Of a stretch of DNA of 64,000 nucleotides, positions 16,343-29,700 are shown one piece after another. The stretch lies in contig JAHZBZ010000004.1 in NCBI GenBank assembly GCA_019423125.1, positions 11,858 through 75,857 on the forward strand. Reading direction: 5' to 3'. Each line of letters begins with the position of its first letter. Within the stretch, counting starts at the first letter, position 1. A program made the position numbers and the translations under genes. Origin of the DNA: Bacillota bacterium (lineage in GTDB: Bacteria > Bacillota > Clostridia > Christensenellales > Borkfalkiaceae). Below the pieces are notes generated by a model. The model did not search any database and was not told the DNA's origin. It worked only from the letters and a program-made list of their open reading frames with translations.

Positions 16343-16378
16343 GTCTTCGAAGACAAACGATCGAATGAGGTAAAGCAT

Positions 16379-17599
16379 ATGGAAAAGGTTTGGGAGTATC
16401 TGGTAGAAAATCCGTATTGGTTCGCGATCATCGCCGTTGTGATCGCGGCGATCGTCGTGGCGCTCGTCCTTCTTCTGAGCGTGCATAAGATCAAGTATTA
16501 CTCCTGCGGCGGGAAGGCGGTTCCCGCGTTCCGCGCGCGGCGCGGGGCGCTGGTCATCATGCCAAAGCCCGAACGCGAGGGCTACATTTTCGGCGGCTGG
16601 TATTTCGACCCCGCCTACACCCGCATTGCGATCATTGCGACCATGCCGCGGCAGAGCGTCAAGGTATACGCAAAGTGGATGCGCCCGCTCGCGCCGCAGG
16701 AGGGTTCGGACGGAAAGCCGATCACCTTTCTTCCGACTTCGGAGGAGAGCGCTCCCGCAAAGCCGAAGAGCTTTATAAAACAGCTCAAGGCGAGTTCCAA
16801 CTTCAACAAGGGCGCGTTCGGCGAGCTTTGTGCATTCTTGCTCGGATACAAGGGCGTTCGCCTGCGCTACACGCGCAGGGAAGCGCTCTTCCGCGCAAAC
16901 AAAGAAGATCTCGTCCGCGCGGTGATGAGCGGCAACACGCTCAAAGTATTCTTCGCGCTCGATCCGCAGGCGTATGACTACAAAGTCTATCATCAGAAGA
17001 TCGCCACGCAGAAGTGGGCGGAGCCGACGCCCTTCCTTCTCACGGTGCGCAGTGAGCGCGGCAAGAAATATCTGATGCGCCTTGCCGAGGATGTCGTCAA
17101 GTCCAAACAGCTTGAGCCGCGCGCAAAATACAAGCCCGCCGATTACGAGACGTATGTCCTTGCCCGCGGCGGCAGTGCGATGACCAAGGCGGGACTGAGC
17201 GAACTGATCGTCGAGCGCATCAACGTGCAGGACGTCTCCGTCCTCTCCGACGAGGACGCGCAGCGCATGACCGAGATCAAAAAGATCGCGCCGCTCCCGC
17301 AGGGTGCGAAGATACAGATCGTCAACATCGGCACGCTTTCCGATTACTTTGCGGACGGCACCCGCGTCGATCTGAACGCGCTCAGGCGCAAAAAGCTGGT
17401 CGACGAAGACGCACAGGGCTTCAAGGTCATCGGAAAGAACACGCTCGAGCGCAGTCTCACCGTCGTTGCGAACGGTTACAACATGAGCGCGGTGAAGATG
17501 ATCCTGCTCGCGGGCGGCAGGCCGATCCTGCTCCGCGAAGAACCGCCCGTGCTGGAAGAGGCGGCGGCGACGCAGGCGGACGCTCAAAAAACGGAATAA
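16379..17599 (+). CDS. Membrane protein with Flg_new repeat and uL15-like C-terminal domain
   Basis: This 406-aa protein has one N-terminal transmembrane helix (about residues 14-36) followed by HKIKYY, which predicts the bulk in the cytoplasm. Residues about 50-100 form one Listeria-Bacteroides (Flg_new/InlB B-type) repeat (MPKPEREGYIFGGWYFDP, VKVYAKW). A middle domain (about 140-260; NTLKVFFALDPQAYDYKVYH, VRSERGKKYLMRLAEDV) is of a type I have met only in hypothetical Clostridia proteins. Residues about 314-385 match the C-terminal part of ribosomal protein uL15: IVNIGTLSDYFADGTRVDL, then GFKVIGKNTLERSLTVVANG and SAVKMILLAGGRPILL, where uL15 has NLGxLxxFxxGTxV, VKVLGxGELTKxLTVxAHxF and SAxxxIEAAGG. 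It is clearly not the ribosomal protein itself. It precedes the giant surface protein by 109 nt. The function is unknown; membrane-linked RNA or protein binding is my inference. Confidence 0.75.
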   Translation: MEKVWEYLVENPYWFAIIAVVIAAIVVALVLLLSVHKIKYYSCGGKAVPAFRARRGALVIMPKPEREGYIFGGWYFDPAYTRIAIIATMPRQSVKVYAKWMRPLAPQEGSDGKPITFLPTSEESAPAKPKSFIKQLKASSNFNKGAFGELCAFLLGYKGVRLRYTRREALFRANKEDLVRAVMSGNTLKVFFALDPQAYDYKVYHQKIATQKWAEPTPFLLTVRSERGKKYLMRLAEDVVKSKQLEPRAKYKPADYETYVLARGGSAMTKAGLSELIVERINVQDVSVLSDEDAQRMTEIKKIAPLPQGAKIQIVNIGTLSDYFADGTRVDLNALRRKKLVDEDAQGFKVIGKNTLERSLTVVANGYNMSAVKMILLAGGRPILLREEPPVLEEAAATQADAQKTE

Positions 17600-17612
17600 T
17601 GATCACATTAGG

Positions 17613-17638
17613 GCGCATCGCAGATCTCTGCGGTGCGC
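17613..17638 (+). promoter_or_regulatory. Hairpin between the uL15-like gene and the giant gene
   Basis: A 12-bp stem (GCGCATCGCAGA with TCTGCGGTGCGC, one G-T pair) starts 13 nt after the upstream stop. No T-run follows, so it is not a standard terminator. It may shield the mRNA end or set relative expression. The RBS of the giant gene (GGAAAGGA, about 17694-17701) lies well downstream. Confidence 0.45.
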
Positions 17639-17708
17639 ACAGGGCTCTTTTCGGAGTATATTCAGACACGGTTTTCTGGTTCAAAACATCAACGGAAAGG
17701 AAAAAAAT

Positions 17709-20700
17709 ATGAGGAATGCGATCAAAAATAAGATCAAAATATTGACGGCTCTTCTCGTCGCGTTCGTTCTGAGCATGACGATGTTCGGCTTTACGCTCTT
17801 TGTCGGCGAACGCGCGGGCGCGGTCTCTTCGGGCGCGGAACTCGTCTCCGCGATCGGGGCGGCACCTGCGGACTATCTGACGACCACGCGCATCGTCATC
17901 GGCACCGAAGGTGAGGACTCTGCCGAGGACAACGGGAAGGTGATCACGATCGGAAGCTCGGACATCGCGTCTGTCACCGTTCCTTCGGGCACGCGCATCG
18001 TGTTCAGCGCCGTTGCGCCCTCCGCGAAAAAAGAGCTGGAGGGGAACGCGATCTATTCGCGCATCATCTTCAATGTCCCGCTCATCGTCGAGGCGGAGGC
18101 GGAAGTCGTCTTTGACGTCGACGTCGAGTTCAACGCCGCCGTCACCGTCAACGGCACGATGGAGCTCGGCGGCATCGCCCGCAACCGCGGCGAGTTCACC
18201 GTTTCCAACGAAGAAGACAGCCACGCCGACATACAGAGCCGCGGGCTCATCGTCTCGGGTTCGTTCAACAACGACGCCGCTCAAGGCGGTTCTCTCACCG
18301 CCTTGAGCGGTGCCTCGATCGTCATCGAGGCACCCACAACTTATACGGCAAATTCAAAGGAGTACTCCAACAACGACGGCGGCGCGCTCCTGCTCAAGGC
18401 GAAAGACGGTTCTCTCGGTTTGACTCTCGAAGACGGGGCACAGTTTGAAAACGGCGGCAGCGTCATCTACGAGAGCGGCGCAACTCTTCCCGATTCGGTG
18501 AAGGGCACGGCCGTTCCCGCGGCTTTTTCCGATTCAACGAGCGGAAATAGTGTGACCGTCTTTTACGACGGGGACTTTTCGCGTGAGCTGACTTCAGGAT
18601 TTGCGACTTCTCTGGGCGGAAAGACTTTGCTCTCCTTCGGCCGCACGACGCTGAAACCTTCGTCAGGTTATTTTTCCGTCAGCGGCACGGCATCTCTCGG
18701 CGGCGGGAAGACTGGAAGCGGTGCTGTGTTTACACAGGGCGCGAACGTCCTCACGCTGGACGGCGGCGCTGAGTGGACGGAGGGCGGAACTTCGCTTTCC
18801 TTTATCGTGGGGGAAGACGCCTCCGACGCGAGCAGAAAAAATTATACGAACGGCGGTTCTTCGCGCACTTCTGCGCTTGTCAGCGTTTCGTCGAACGGCA
18901 CGCTCGATCTTTACGGCGGCGCAGAGATCGTCCGCAGCGAAGTGCGGGCGGGAGAAATGTCCGGCGGCGGCGTCAAGGTGACAAACGGCAAGCTCAACCT
19001 CTACGGAGGCAAGATCGCCTATAACGCCGTCACAAAATCGACGAATAACGGAACGGGCGGCGGCGTATTTCTGAATGAAGGTTCTACCTGTACGATCTAT
19101 GGCGGAAAGATCACGCGGAATGCGCTCGCAAATTATGATCAGCGTTCTGCGGACGGCGCGGGGATCGCCGTGAACGGCGGCGATGTGATTATTTACGGCG
19201 GGGAGATCTCCTACAACTGCGGCGCGCAGGGAGGGAGCGACGTCGGCGCAGACGGCGGCGGCGTCATCGCGCGAGAAGGTGCAAACGTCGCCATGTACGG
19301 CGGCAGTATCTCCTGCAACTGGACGGGCGGCTTCGGCGGCGGCGTATTGCTCTGGCAGTCTTCGTTTACGATGGATGGCGGCGAAATGCGGGGCAACTAT
19401 GCGGCGTTCGGCGGTGCGGTCGGCATGACTTCTGGCAGTGAAGCGAGTCGCAGTTCGTTCACGATGAACGGCGGCACGCTATCGGGAAACACTGCTTTTC
19501 ATAACGCGAACACAGGAGTCGGCGGCTTCGGCGGCGGCGTCTGCGTTGGTGCAAATCTTTCGAGCGGAGATAACTACAAATATTATTCGAGCGCGACCAT
19601 CACGGGCGGCGAGGTTTCCGGCAACCGCGCGGTGTATGGCGGCGGCATGGCGATCTACACAAAAGAATATTCTAGAGAATGGGACTGGGGGTATGTTACA
19701 AAAATTCCATCCTATCTTGAAATGTCAGGCGGCACCATCACGGGCAACACCGCCTATACCGACTCGACTTTCTCGACCGTAGCCCATGAGCACGGCGACG
19801 GCGTCTACGTCTACTGTGAGAGCGAAGACTATACCAATCCAAACGGCGGCATCCTTCGTCTGAGCGGGGAGGCGTCCATCGACAGCTCCAACAACGTGTC
19901 CTTCTCCTTCGGAAGCGGCGGTGCAAATACGGGCAGCACCGCACCCATCCAGGTCACGGACGAGCTGACGGGCGACCGCCTTGCGGCGCTCGTGCGCATC
20001 CAGAGCGAGAGCTCCTGGTCGGGGAAAGATATCGTCAGCTATACGGATAGCGCCTGGGTCAACCGCGACAAATTCCTGCTCGACAGCACGAGTTATTCCT
20101 TTGTCAACGCCACGTCGGCGCTGCAGATCTCAGACAGCCCTGCTTACAATGCCGTCGCACAGGTGAATGACGGTGAGACTTTCACCACGCTTGCGGAGGC
20201 GGTGGCGAAGGCGTCAAGCGGGGACACCATCCACATCTTAAAGACGGCGACCCTCACCGAGCCCGTCACCATCAACAAGAATCTGACCATCCTCGCCGAC
20301 GGAAATTATACGCTCGGCGTCGCTTCGGACTTCAGCTACGGCTCGGTGAACAACCCCGCGCTCTTCCTCGTCGAAAACGGCGCGACGCTCACCCTCAGCG
20401 GCTCGCAGAACGGGAAGCTCACCGTCGACGGCAACAGCTCTTCCTCGCTCGGCATCTCGCTCATCAGCGTGCGAAGCGGCGGTACGTATGTTCAGAAGAG
20501 CGACGTCACCCTCTCCAACAACAAGTCCAACGACGCAGGCGGCGCGATCTACAACTCGGGCGGCACGGTGATCATCGAAGGCGGCACCATCCGCGGCACG
20601 ACGGGCGCGGGCGGCGCGATCTACAACTCGGGCGGCACCGTCAACCTCAACGGCGGCACCATCGAGGGCAACAAGGACACGAGCGGACTTTCGTACGGCG

Positions 20701-23700
20701 TCTATCAGACCGGCGAGACCAGTATTCTCAACCTCAACGGCGAGCTTGCGCTTTCGGACAAGATCTATACCGCGGGCGTCGTCAACGTCAACAGCGGCTT
20801 TACAAATACCAGCGGAAAGATCGGCGTCACCTTCCCCGCGATGTGGAACGCGGCGACGGTCGTCGTCAACGTCTCCAAGGACTACATAAACGGGAACAGC
20901 GGCGCGGCTTCCGGTCTTTTGAACGTGTTCGAGGTGTACAACATGGACGAGGACTACCGCCTCGTCGTGCGCGACACCAATTCCGTCGAGGCGAACGCGC
21001 TCGTCGTCGGAAAATCCGTCACCTACGTATTCTATTTCAATTATCAGAGCGGTTTTGAAAATTCGGACGTCTTCACAAACGGCATCTCCTTCAGCGGCGT
21101 GCAGGCAATCCTCAACTCGCTGGAACAGTACGGCAACGGCACCTTTGCGTCCAAGATCAAGACGCGTCAGAACGCCGTCGTCGTGGAAATGGATTCCGGC
21201 TCTTCCTTCGACCTCTCTTCGATGAGCCTTTCGGGCTACGTCTCGATGACGGGTTACACGCTCATCCGCTGGCAGGTGGGGAGCGCCGCGCAGGACATCG
21301 CCTACAACGGCACGCTCGCCTATCAGGACTCTTCGGCAGAGATCCCCGTGCGCTCCGTGTGGGTCGCGAACACCTACGAGATCTCCTTCGACTCCAACTA
21401 TAACTCCATCGAGGGCGCCAATGCGGACACGGTCGAGGGCGACGTCTCTTCGCAGACGATCAAATATTCCGACGTGGAAACGACCGCAGGGAATACCGCA
21501 AAGCTGAACGCCAACAACTTTGTCGCGGTCGGCTGGGTATTCACGGGCTGGAAGACTGCGGGCAACGACGCCCTCGTCTATGAAGACGGGCAGCTCATCA
21601 CCGACGAGGTGCTCCTCGAGCTTGCGAAAGGGGTATCGTACAGCTACACGCTCACCGACGGAAAGGTGACGGGCGCCGTGTATCCGATCACCCTCCGCGC
21701 GCAGTGGCAGAGCATTTTCGGCGAAGGCTCGGGCGCAGGCACCGCACAAGCTCCCTTTGTCATCGAAGATGCGGCCGATCTTAAAATGCTCGAGGCGACG
21801 GTCAACGGCGACTCGGCGGACGAGGCTTTGGGCGGCTATCATTATTATAACGGGCACGTTTATAACGGGCACGACGGAAGCGGCGCGCTCTCCTATACGG
21901 CGGAGAGCTACGAAGGCTACACGTTCAGCCTTGCGGGGCATATCGACTCTTTCGGCGGCGTCATCGGCAGGGTCTCTGCGGAAGGGGAACTTGCCGAATC
22001 GTACCTCAACCAGGAAGCGGCGCTCGCCTCCACGGTCTACGCGGCTACCCCTTCGGGACAGGTCGCGGGCACGCCGTTCAAGGGCACCTTCAACGGCAAC
22101 GGTAACAGCATCGGTCTTGCGATCTCCCGCACGATCGAATCGGGCGGCAACGCGCGCAACGCCCTTGTCGGCGTCGGCCTGTTCGGCTACACCGATCACG
22201 CCGTCATCAGAGATCTGACCCTTACGGGAAGCGTGGTCGGCTACGCGCATGTGGGCGGCCTGATCGGCTATGCCTACGGCGGCACGATCTCGCGCATCAC
22301 AAATGAGGCGAGCATCTCCTCGGGCGGGCATGACATCGGCGGCATCATCGGCACCTTCTTCGAGGACTCCTCCAACTATACCGCCTCTTCCGTCTCCGAC
22401 GTCGTCAACACGGGCAGTGTCAGCTACGACCCCGTCACCAACGACAAGACAGACGAGGTGGACATCGAGGACGAATGGAACGAGCTGGGCACCGTCTCCG
22501 ACGCGGTCGGCATCCGCTACGGCGGCGTGGTCGGTTCGGGCGTCACCCTTCGCCTGACGGGCGGCTACAACAGGGGCGCGGTCACCGCGCGCTATGTCGT
22601 CGGCGGCGTGGTCGGCGCTCTGCGTTCGCTCATCGACACGACGGTGGACGGCGCCTTCATCACGCAGTCCTTTAACACGGGCAAGATCACCGCGACCGCG
22701 GGCTTGTACGCCTCCGTCACATATAAAGAATACACCGTTCCGTTCATTACGGCATACACGGGCGGCGTCGTCGGCAGGATCGTCGGCGCGGGCTATGTGA
22801 ATTATTCCTTCAACAGCGGCTCGGTCACGGGCACGTTTGTGGGGAAGGTGGACGGCGATCCGCTTCGCGACGGCAGTGTCACAAAGGCCGAAGCACCCGC
22901 AGTCGGGAGCGACGACAACGGAAATTATCTCGGCGCGCGCGGCGTCGGCGGCATCGTCGGCTTTACCTCTTACGACCTCACATCGGGCGCGGGCGGGAGC
23001 AAGTCCATCAGCTACGTCTACAACACGGGCAGCGTGAGTGCGTGGTCGAGCGTCGGCGGCATTGCCGGCTATCTCGCGCATTCCACCATCGATTATGCTT
23101 TCAACGGCGGCAACGTCACCGCGACGGGCACCCATTACGACACGACGTCCGCCTCCCGCGTGGCGGGCGGCTACAACAACGCCGTCGCCTACCTCGGTGC
23201 GATCGTCGGCCGCGGCGTCGTCGCTACGATCAACAGCACCGTCTATTACAATACGGACAGCACCTACACGGGCTATACCGACAACACCGTGCAGGCGGTG
23301 GGGGACACCTATTACAACGCGCAGCTCGGCACGGAGACCAACTATTCCTCCGCGCTCGGGCTCACCAGCAACCAGATGAGCGTTCCCTCCGAGAACACCC
23401 GTCCGGGCGGTTTCAGCGCCAATTTCCAGACCACGGGCTGGGCGTATAAATACTACGAAGGTTACTATTATTATCCGCAGCTCGTCGTGTTTGCGGAGAA
23501 CGCGAAGACGGTCGGCGGATGGCCCGTTTCGGACATCAGCAAGGCGAGCGCGAGGATCACCTATCAGAACGAGGCAGGGGAAGATACGCCCGTCCTGCCT
23601 ACCGTCACATTCAAGGTCTCCTTTGTGCTCGGCGGCGGCTCCTTCCACTTTGTCGGGGGGACGGATGAAAACGGCTATTACTTCGAAGAGGGCGGCAAGC

Positions 23701-26700
23701 GCTATACGAGCAGCGGCGATCGCTGGTCCTATTCCGTCGAGTTCAGCAATATGCTCGAACAGCCGGAAGATCCCACGCGCGTCGGCTACACCTTCGACGG
23801 GTGGTATGCGGATCCCACCTTTACAAAGCCTTTCAGCTTTGACAGCGTTCCGGGTTCCAACGTCACCGTCTATGCGAAGTGGCAGGTCATCACCTACAAC
23901 ATCATCTATGACAACGTCAGCAGCGTCGGCGGCAGCATCGGCGGGGATTACGTCTCCTCGTTCAGCAGCGAGACGACGACGCGGCAGTATTTCCCGACCG
24001 CGACCGATCTTTCCCGCCGCGGCTATACGCTCGATCACTGGGTCTATTACGACAGCGCTTCGGGCACAGAGTACACCGTCGAGTCCTTCTACGTCGAGGG
24101 CGAGCAGCTCTATCTGTTCGGCGCGTCGGAGGATGCGCCCGTTTGGACTCTCTCGCTCAGTAAGCTCCCGTCCTCGGGGCTGAGCCTTCGCGCGGTCTGG
24201 AAGGCGACGGAATACACCGTCAGCTATTATGACGATGACGGCGAGCAAATACTCGATTTTTCGGATACATATACGATCGAACAGAGCCGTGACCTTGCGG
24301 CAGGCCCCCCAAAAACGGGCTACACCTTCAAGGGCTGGAAGATTCGCTCGTACGATTCGGCGGATGCGGTGAACGAATCTCTCTATAACGCCTATTTTAC
24401 AAGCGGCACCGCGCTTTCGCAGATCTATCCGAACACCGTCGGAGATTTTGCGCTCGAGGCGATCTACGAAGTCAACCGCCATACGCTGTATTTCAACGCC
24501 AACGGCGGGACGATCAAAAACTATGCAGACAATAATCTTTCCATCGACACGACGGGCCGTTACTATGCCGAGCTTGAATACGGCGCGGCTCTCGATACGT
24601 TTGCCGACATGACTCTTGCCGCGCCCGAAGGCAAGAGCTTTGCGGGTTGGTATCTCAACCTCAACTTCGAAGGGAACGCGGTCAATCTTTCGGACTATAC
24701 GTTGCCCGACAGCGACATCACGCTGTATGCGAAATATGATACGGCGACTTTTGTCGTCACCGTTGAATATAATGGTGAGGCTGTCAGATCCGTCGACGAA
24801 CATGCACTTTCGGCAGCGGGGTTCACCAAAGGGGATAACGGAACATGGCTTCTCAAGGGTGTCGAATTCGGCTCGGACATCAGCGGCAAGCTCTCCGATT
24901 TTGTCAAGGCGCTCACCCTCGAAAGCGGCTGGAACTTCAGCGGCTGGAGCGTCTCCGATAATTCCTCCATTTACAATGTCAGGGGGGATATAACCGTCAC
25001 GGCAGCCTACGAGCAGGGCAAAGTCACCGTCAACTTCGTCGGTTTCGACAAGACGACGCTCACAGCTGTCACGATCACGGTCAACTCCTCCGTCGAAGAG
25101 GGGTCCGTTCCGACTCCTTCCGAAGTGATCGGCTACACCTTTGAGGGTTGGGTCAACGCGGCAGGGCAGGCGGTCAATCCGACGGCCGAGTCGTTTGCCG
25201 TCTCCACGACGCTGTATGCAAATTACGAGCCCGTCTCCGTCACGGCGCAGTTCTATCTCGCCAAAGACGCGGGCAATCAACAGTCTGTGATCTACGACAA
25301 GACCTATTCCTATTCCTACGGCTCTGCGTTCGGTTCTTTCCCGAGCTATGCACAGCTCTTTGCAGAGCTCGAAGAGAGCGAAAAAGGAAATTGGCGCGGC
25401 TATCGCATCGTCGGCTGGTACACCGATTCGACGCTTTGCGATCTTGTCACGGCGGCATCGCCCGCGGATATCTCCAACGGCGTAGTAGATAGCGAGAGCG
25501 GATTTACCGTTTCGCTGTACGCAAAACTCGAGTACGAGACATACACCATCAACTTCATCGCCAACGGCGGCAGTTTTGCGGGCGGTGCAGGCACGGCGTC
25601 GGGCAGTTACACCTACGGCGCGGTCGCTTCTTTCCCCTCCGAACCTACGCGCACGGGCCATGACTTTGCGGGCTGGTCGTACAACAATGCTGCGATCGAA
25701 AAAGGGGACGAGACGTACGAGCAGGCGCTCCTTGGCATGATCAAGGCCGCGGGCGTCACGGGCACGATCAACATCGTCGCGGAGTGGGAGATCAAGACCT
25801 TTGAAGTCTGGTACTCTGCGGAAGAAGGCTCCTTCACCGTCACCGAAAATTCGGGCGGCGTCTTCTACGCTGCGGACGGAAGCTCGCAGGTCACGCAGGC
25901 GGGAGAAAGCGCAAAATATTTTGTCGTCGAGGTCGATTACGGAAAGACCCCGTCTGTCTCCCTGCGCCCTTCGCGCTACGGCTACGCCTTCTCGAGCTAT
26001 CTCGACTCTTCAGGCTCCGCGGTCACGGCGGTGACGAGCGAGAAATACACGAAGGATTCGCCCATCTGCGCGCGCTATTCCATCGTCACCTACACCGTCA
26101 CCTACATCACGAACGGCGCGGCGTCCATACAAGACGGCACTTATACGGTGGAAGATCATATCTCTCCTCTGCCTGATCCTTCGTACACGGGCTATGAATT
26201 CGGCGGCTGGTTCACTTCCCCCGCGTTTGATGACGATGCGCTCACCTCGACGGACGGTTTTGCGCAGGATCTCATCCTTTATGCGAAGTGGACGCCGATA
26301 GACGTTTCCTTCACCCTGCAGATCACGCTTCCTGACAAAGCGGACGTCGACACTTTTAAGACGGCATTGGAAGGAAAACTGACGGGCTTTGACGGGCTTT
26401 CGGTCAGCGCATCGGTCAGCGCAGAGGAAACGCTCGTCACGGCGACGTTTACCGCAAAATACGGCAAAAATGTCAGCTCGCTCAACACGCTCCTCAGCGA
26501 TATAACCGTAGACGGCGCGATCGCAGGCGTCTGGCAGAAGAACGACACTTCCTACATCTTCACCACCGTCACCGACGGCGGCACCTATACCAACAGCTAT
26601 TATACTCCTGAAACCGGCACGACGCACACGGTCACATTTAAGTTGAACGAAAATGGGGAGACCTATCTCGTCGTTCCCGTGCTAGACGGAAACACCGTCT

Positions 26701-29700
26701 CCTCCGTGCTCAACGTCACCGAGCCTTCCCGCACGGGCTACAAATTCGACGGCTGGTTCGACGCGGAAACGGGCAATGATTTTGATCTCGGCTCGTCGAT
26801 CACCCAAGACACGACCGTCTGGGCGAAATGGACGGCGAACAAATACAAAGTCACGTTCAACGCGAACTATGAGGGCGGTACAGTCTCGCCTGAATACACC
26901 ACGGTCACCTTCGACGATGGTTACGGCGCTCTCCCCGAACCTTCCCGCATCGGTTACACCTTCGCGGGCTGGTATCTCGGCGACGTGCTTGTCGAAGAAG
27001 ATACGATCGTGTCGACGGCATCCGATCATACGCTCACGGCAATGTGGACGGCGGTCGGCTATCAGATCAATTTCCATTTCGGTGAAAGCAGTACGGAGAC
27101 GGTCAAAGAGGCATACGGCACGGCGATCGAATATCCCGACGCCTCGCGCACCTATTACAGGCCTAGCGGCTGGCAGGTCAGAAAAGACGGCGCCTCCATG
27201 TCGTTCTCCGGGACGACTATGCCCGACCTCAATTCGGAAGAATTTAAAGATTTCAGGACGGAGAGCGAAGGAGTGGTCTCCATCGAAGTGTATGCCGTCT
27301 ATACGCCGATCACCTACAGCACCACATTCGAAGACCACGACGGCACGTCGCTCGGCAATTTTGAAGTCACGGTGGAAAGCGCGGTGGAAAGCGGTGGCGA
27401 CGACCTCAGAGCGGAAAGTCCTTCCCGCACGGGCTATACCTTCCTCGGCTGGAGCGTCTACTATGAACACCTGCATGACGAGGCATATTTCACTTTCTTT
27501 ACGATCGAAGAAGGTACGGGCGAGAATGAGGGGCACATGGTCATCAAACTGAGCATTAAAGGCGGTGCCCAAGGTTCTGTGGAGATAGACATCGAGCGGC
27601 TCGGCGAGATCCGCTTCGTGGCGCTCTACGAGGCAAACACTTACACGGTCACCTTTGAAGCAAACGGCGTCACGGGTACGATGCCCACGCAGTCCTTCAC
27701 TTATGACAAGCAACTGCCGCTGACTCAAAACACATTCAGCCGCACGGGCTACACCTTTGCGGGCTGGAACACGCAGGCGGACGGGAACGGCACGGCTTAT
27801 TCTGACGGACAGACCGTCTCCAACCTGACCGCAGAGGCAAACGGCTCCGTCACGTTGTATGCCGTCTGGACGCCGAACACCTACACCGTCATCTTCGTAT
27901 CAAACGGCGGTGAGGGCGAGATGACCGCGCAGTCCTTCACCTACGGCGAGAGAAAAGCGCTCTCTGTAAATCTCTTCGAGCGCACGGGCTACGCCTTTGC
28001 GGGCTGGAGCACGGGGACCCAAACGTATGATGACGAAGAGGAAGTTTCTAACCTGACCGATCGTAAAGACGGCTATGTCCTGCTCACGGCACAGTGGACT
28101 GCGAATACATACGAAGTCACGTTCAATGCGAACGGCGGTACCGTCTCGCCTGAAAGCACAATGGTCACCTTCGGCGCATCTTACGACGAACTTCCCATAC
28201 CCACCCGCACGGGCTACACCTTTGTCGGCTGGTTCACGGCCGCGGCGGGCGGCAAGCAGGTCACGGCCACGACGACGGTCTCCACGGCAAACGGTCATAC
28301 TCTGTATGCGCAGTGGAGCGTCAACGGCGTCGTTGTCACCTTCGACTATGCGGGCGCAGACGGAAACAACACCACGCTCAGCACGACCGTGCAATTCGGC
28401 TCATCTTACGGCAATCTCCCCGCGCCCACCCGCACGGGCTACACCTTTGTCGGCTGGTTCACGGCCAAAGAGGGCGGCAGCGAGGTCACGAGCGGAACGA
28501 CGCTCAAAAACTCCGCGCCGCACACCCTCTATGCGCACTGGACGGCGAGCACCGTTATCGTCACCTTTAATGCGAACGGTGGGTCGGTAACTCCGACAAG
28601 CATAGAGGTTACCTTCGGCGCAGTTTACGGCGATCTTCCCGTTCCCACCCGCACGGGCTATACCTTTGTCGGCTGGTTCACGCAGGGCGGCACACTCGTC
28701 ACGAAGGACTCCCTCGTCACGGCAACGGAGAATCATGAGCTCACGGCGTATTGGACGGCGGACACCTTTACCGTCACGTTTGATGCGAACGGCGGTGCTG
28801 TTTCGCCTGATGAGATCGCGGTTACCTTCGGCGGGACTTATCCCAAACTTCCCATACCCACCCGCGACGGCTACACTTTTGTCGGCTGGTACAACGACAA
28901 GAAAGTCTTCGAAAGCGGCGACGAGGTCGAGATCACGTCAGATATCAAGTTGACGGCAAAGTGGACAGCGATCGGATATTCGATCACTTACGACCTCGGC
29001 GGCGGCACGAACGCAGAGAGCAATCCTTCGTCTTATACCATCGAGGACGCGATCACCTTTGCGGCGCCTTCGCGCACGGGCTACACTTTCGTCGGGTGGT
29101 TCGACGCGGAAACAGACGGCAAGAAGATAGAGAGTCTCGTTGCTGGAAGCACGGGCAACGTGACATTGTACGCGCGCTGGACGGCGATCACGTATACCGT
29201 CACGTTCAATGCGAACGGCGGTACGGGGGACACTTCACCGATAGAGGTCACCTTCGGCGCATCTTACGGCGAACTTCCCATACCCACCCGCGAGGGCTAT
29301 ACCTTCGCGGGCTGGTACCTCGGCGACGCGCTTGTCACAAAAGATACGATCGTGTCGACGGCATCCGGTCACGCGCTCACGGCAAAGTGGACGCCGAACA
29401 CCTATCTCGTCATTTTCAACCCGAACGGCGGCACGGGCACGATGACCGCGCAGTCCTTCACCTACGGCGAGACACAAGAGCTCTCTGTAAATCTCTTCGA
29501 GCGCACGGGCTACGGCTTCGCGGGCTGGAACACGAAGGCGGATGGCACAGGCACGCCTTATTCTGATAAGGCGCCCGTCTCCAACCTGACCGCGCAGGCA
29601 AACGGCTCCGTCACGCTGTATGCAATGTGGAGTGCGCAAAATTACACGATCACGGTCGATTTCGGAGACGGCACCTATGAAGGCGAAACGGAATTTATCG

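Noticed and set aside
16379..17599. Calling this gene rplO (ribosomal protein uL15)
   Set aside because: It is far too long, carries a transmembrane helix and a Flg_new repeat, lacks the basic N-terminal uL15 tail, and is not in a ribosomal protein cluster.
20238..25661. A minus-strand open frame of about 1800 codons opposite the giant gene
   Set aside because: GC-rich, repeat-rich coding DNA leaves the opposite strand free of stops. The product is Arg/Asp/Val-rich, has no domains and no RBS.
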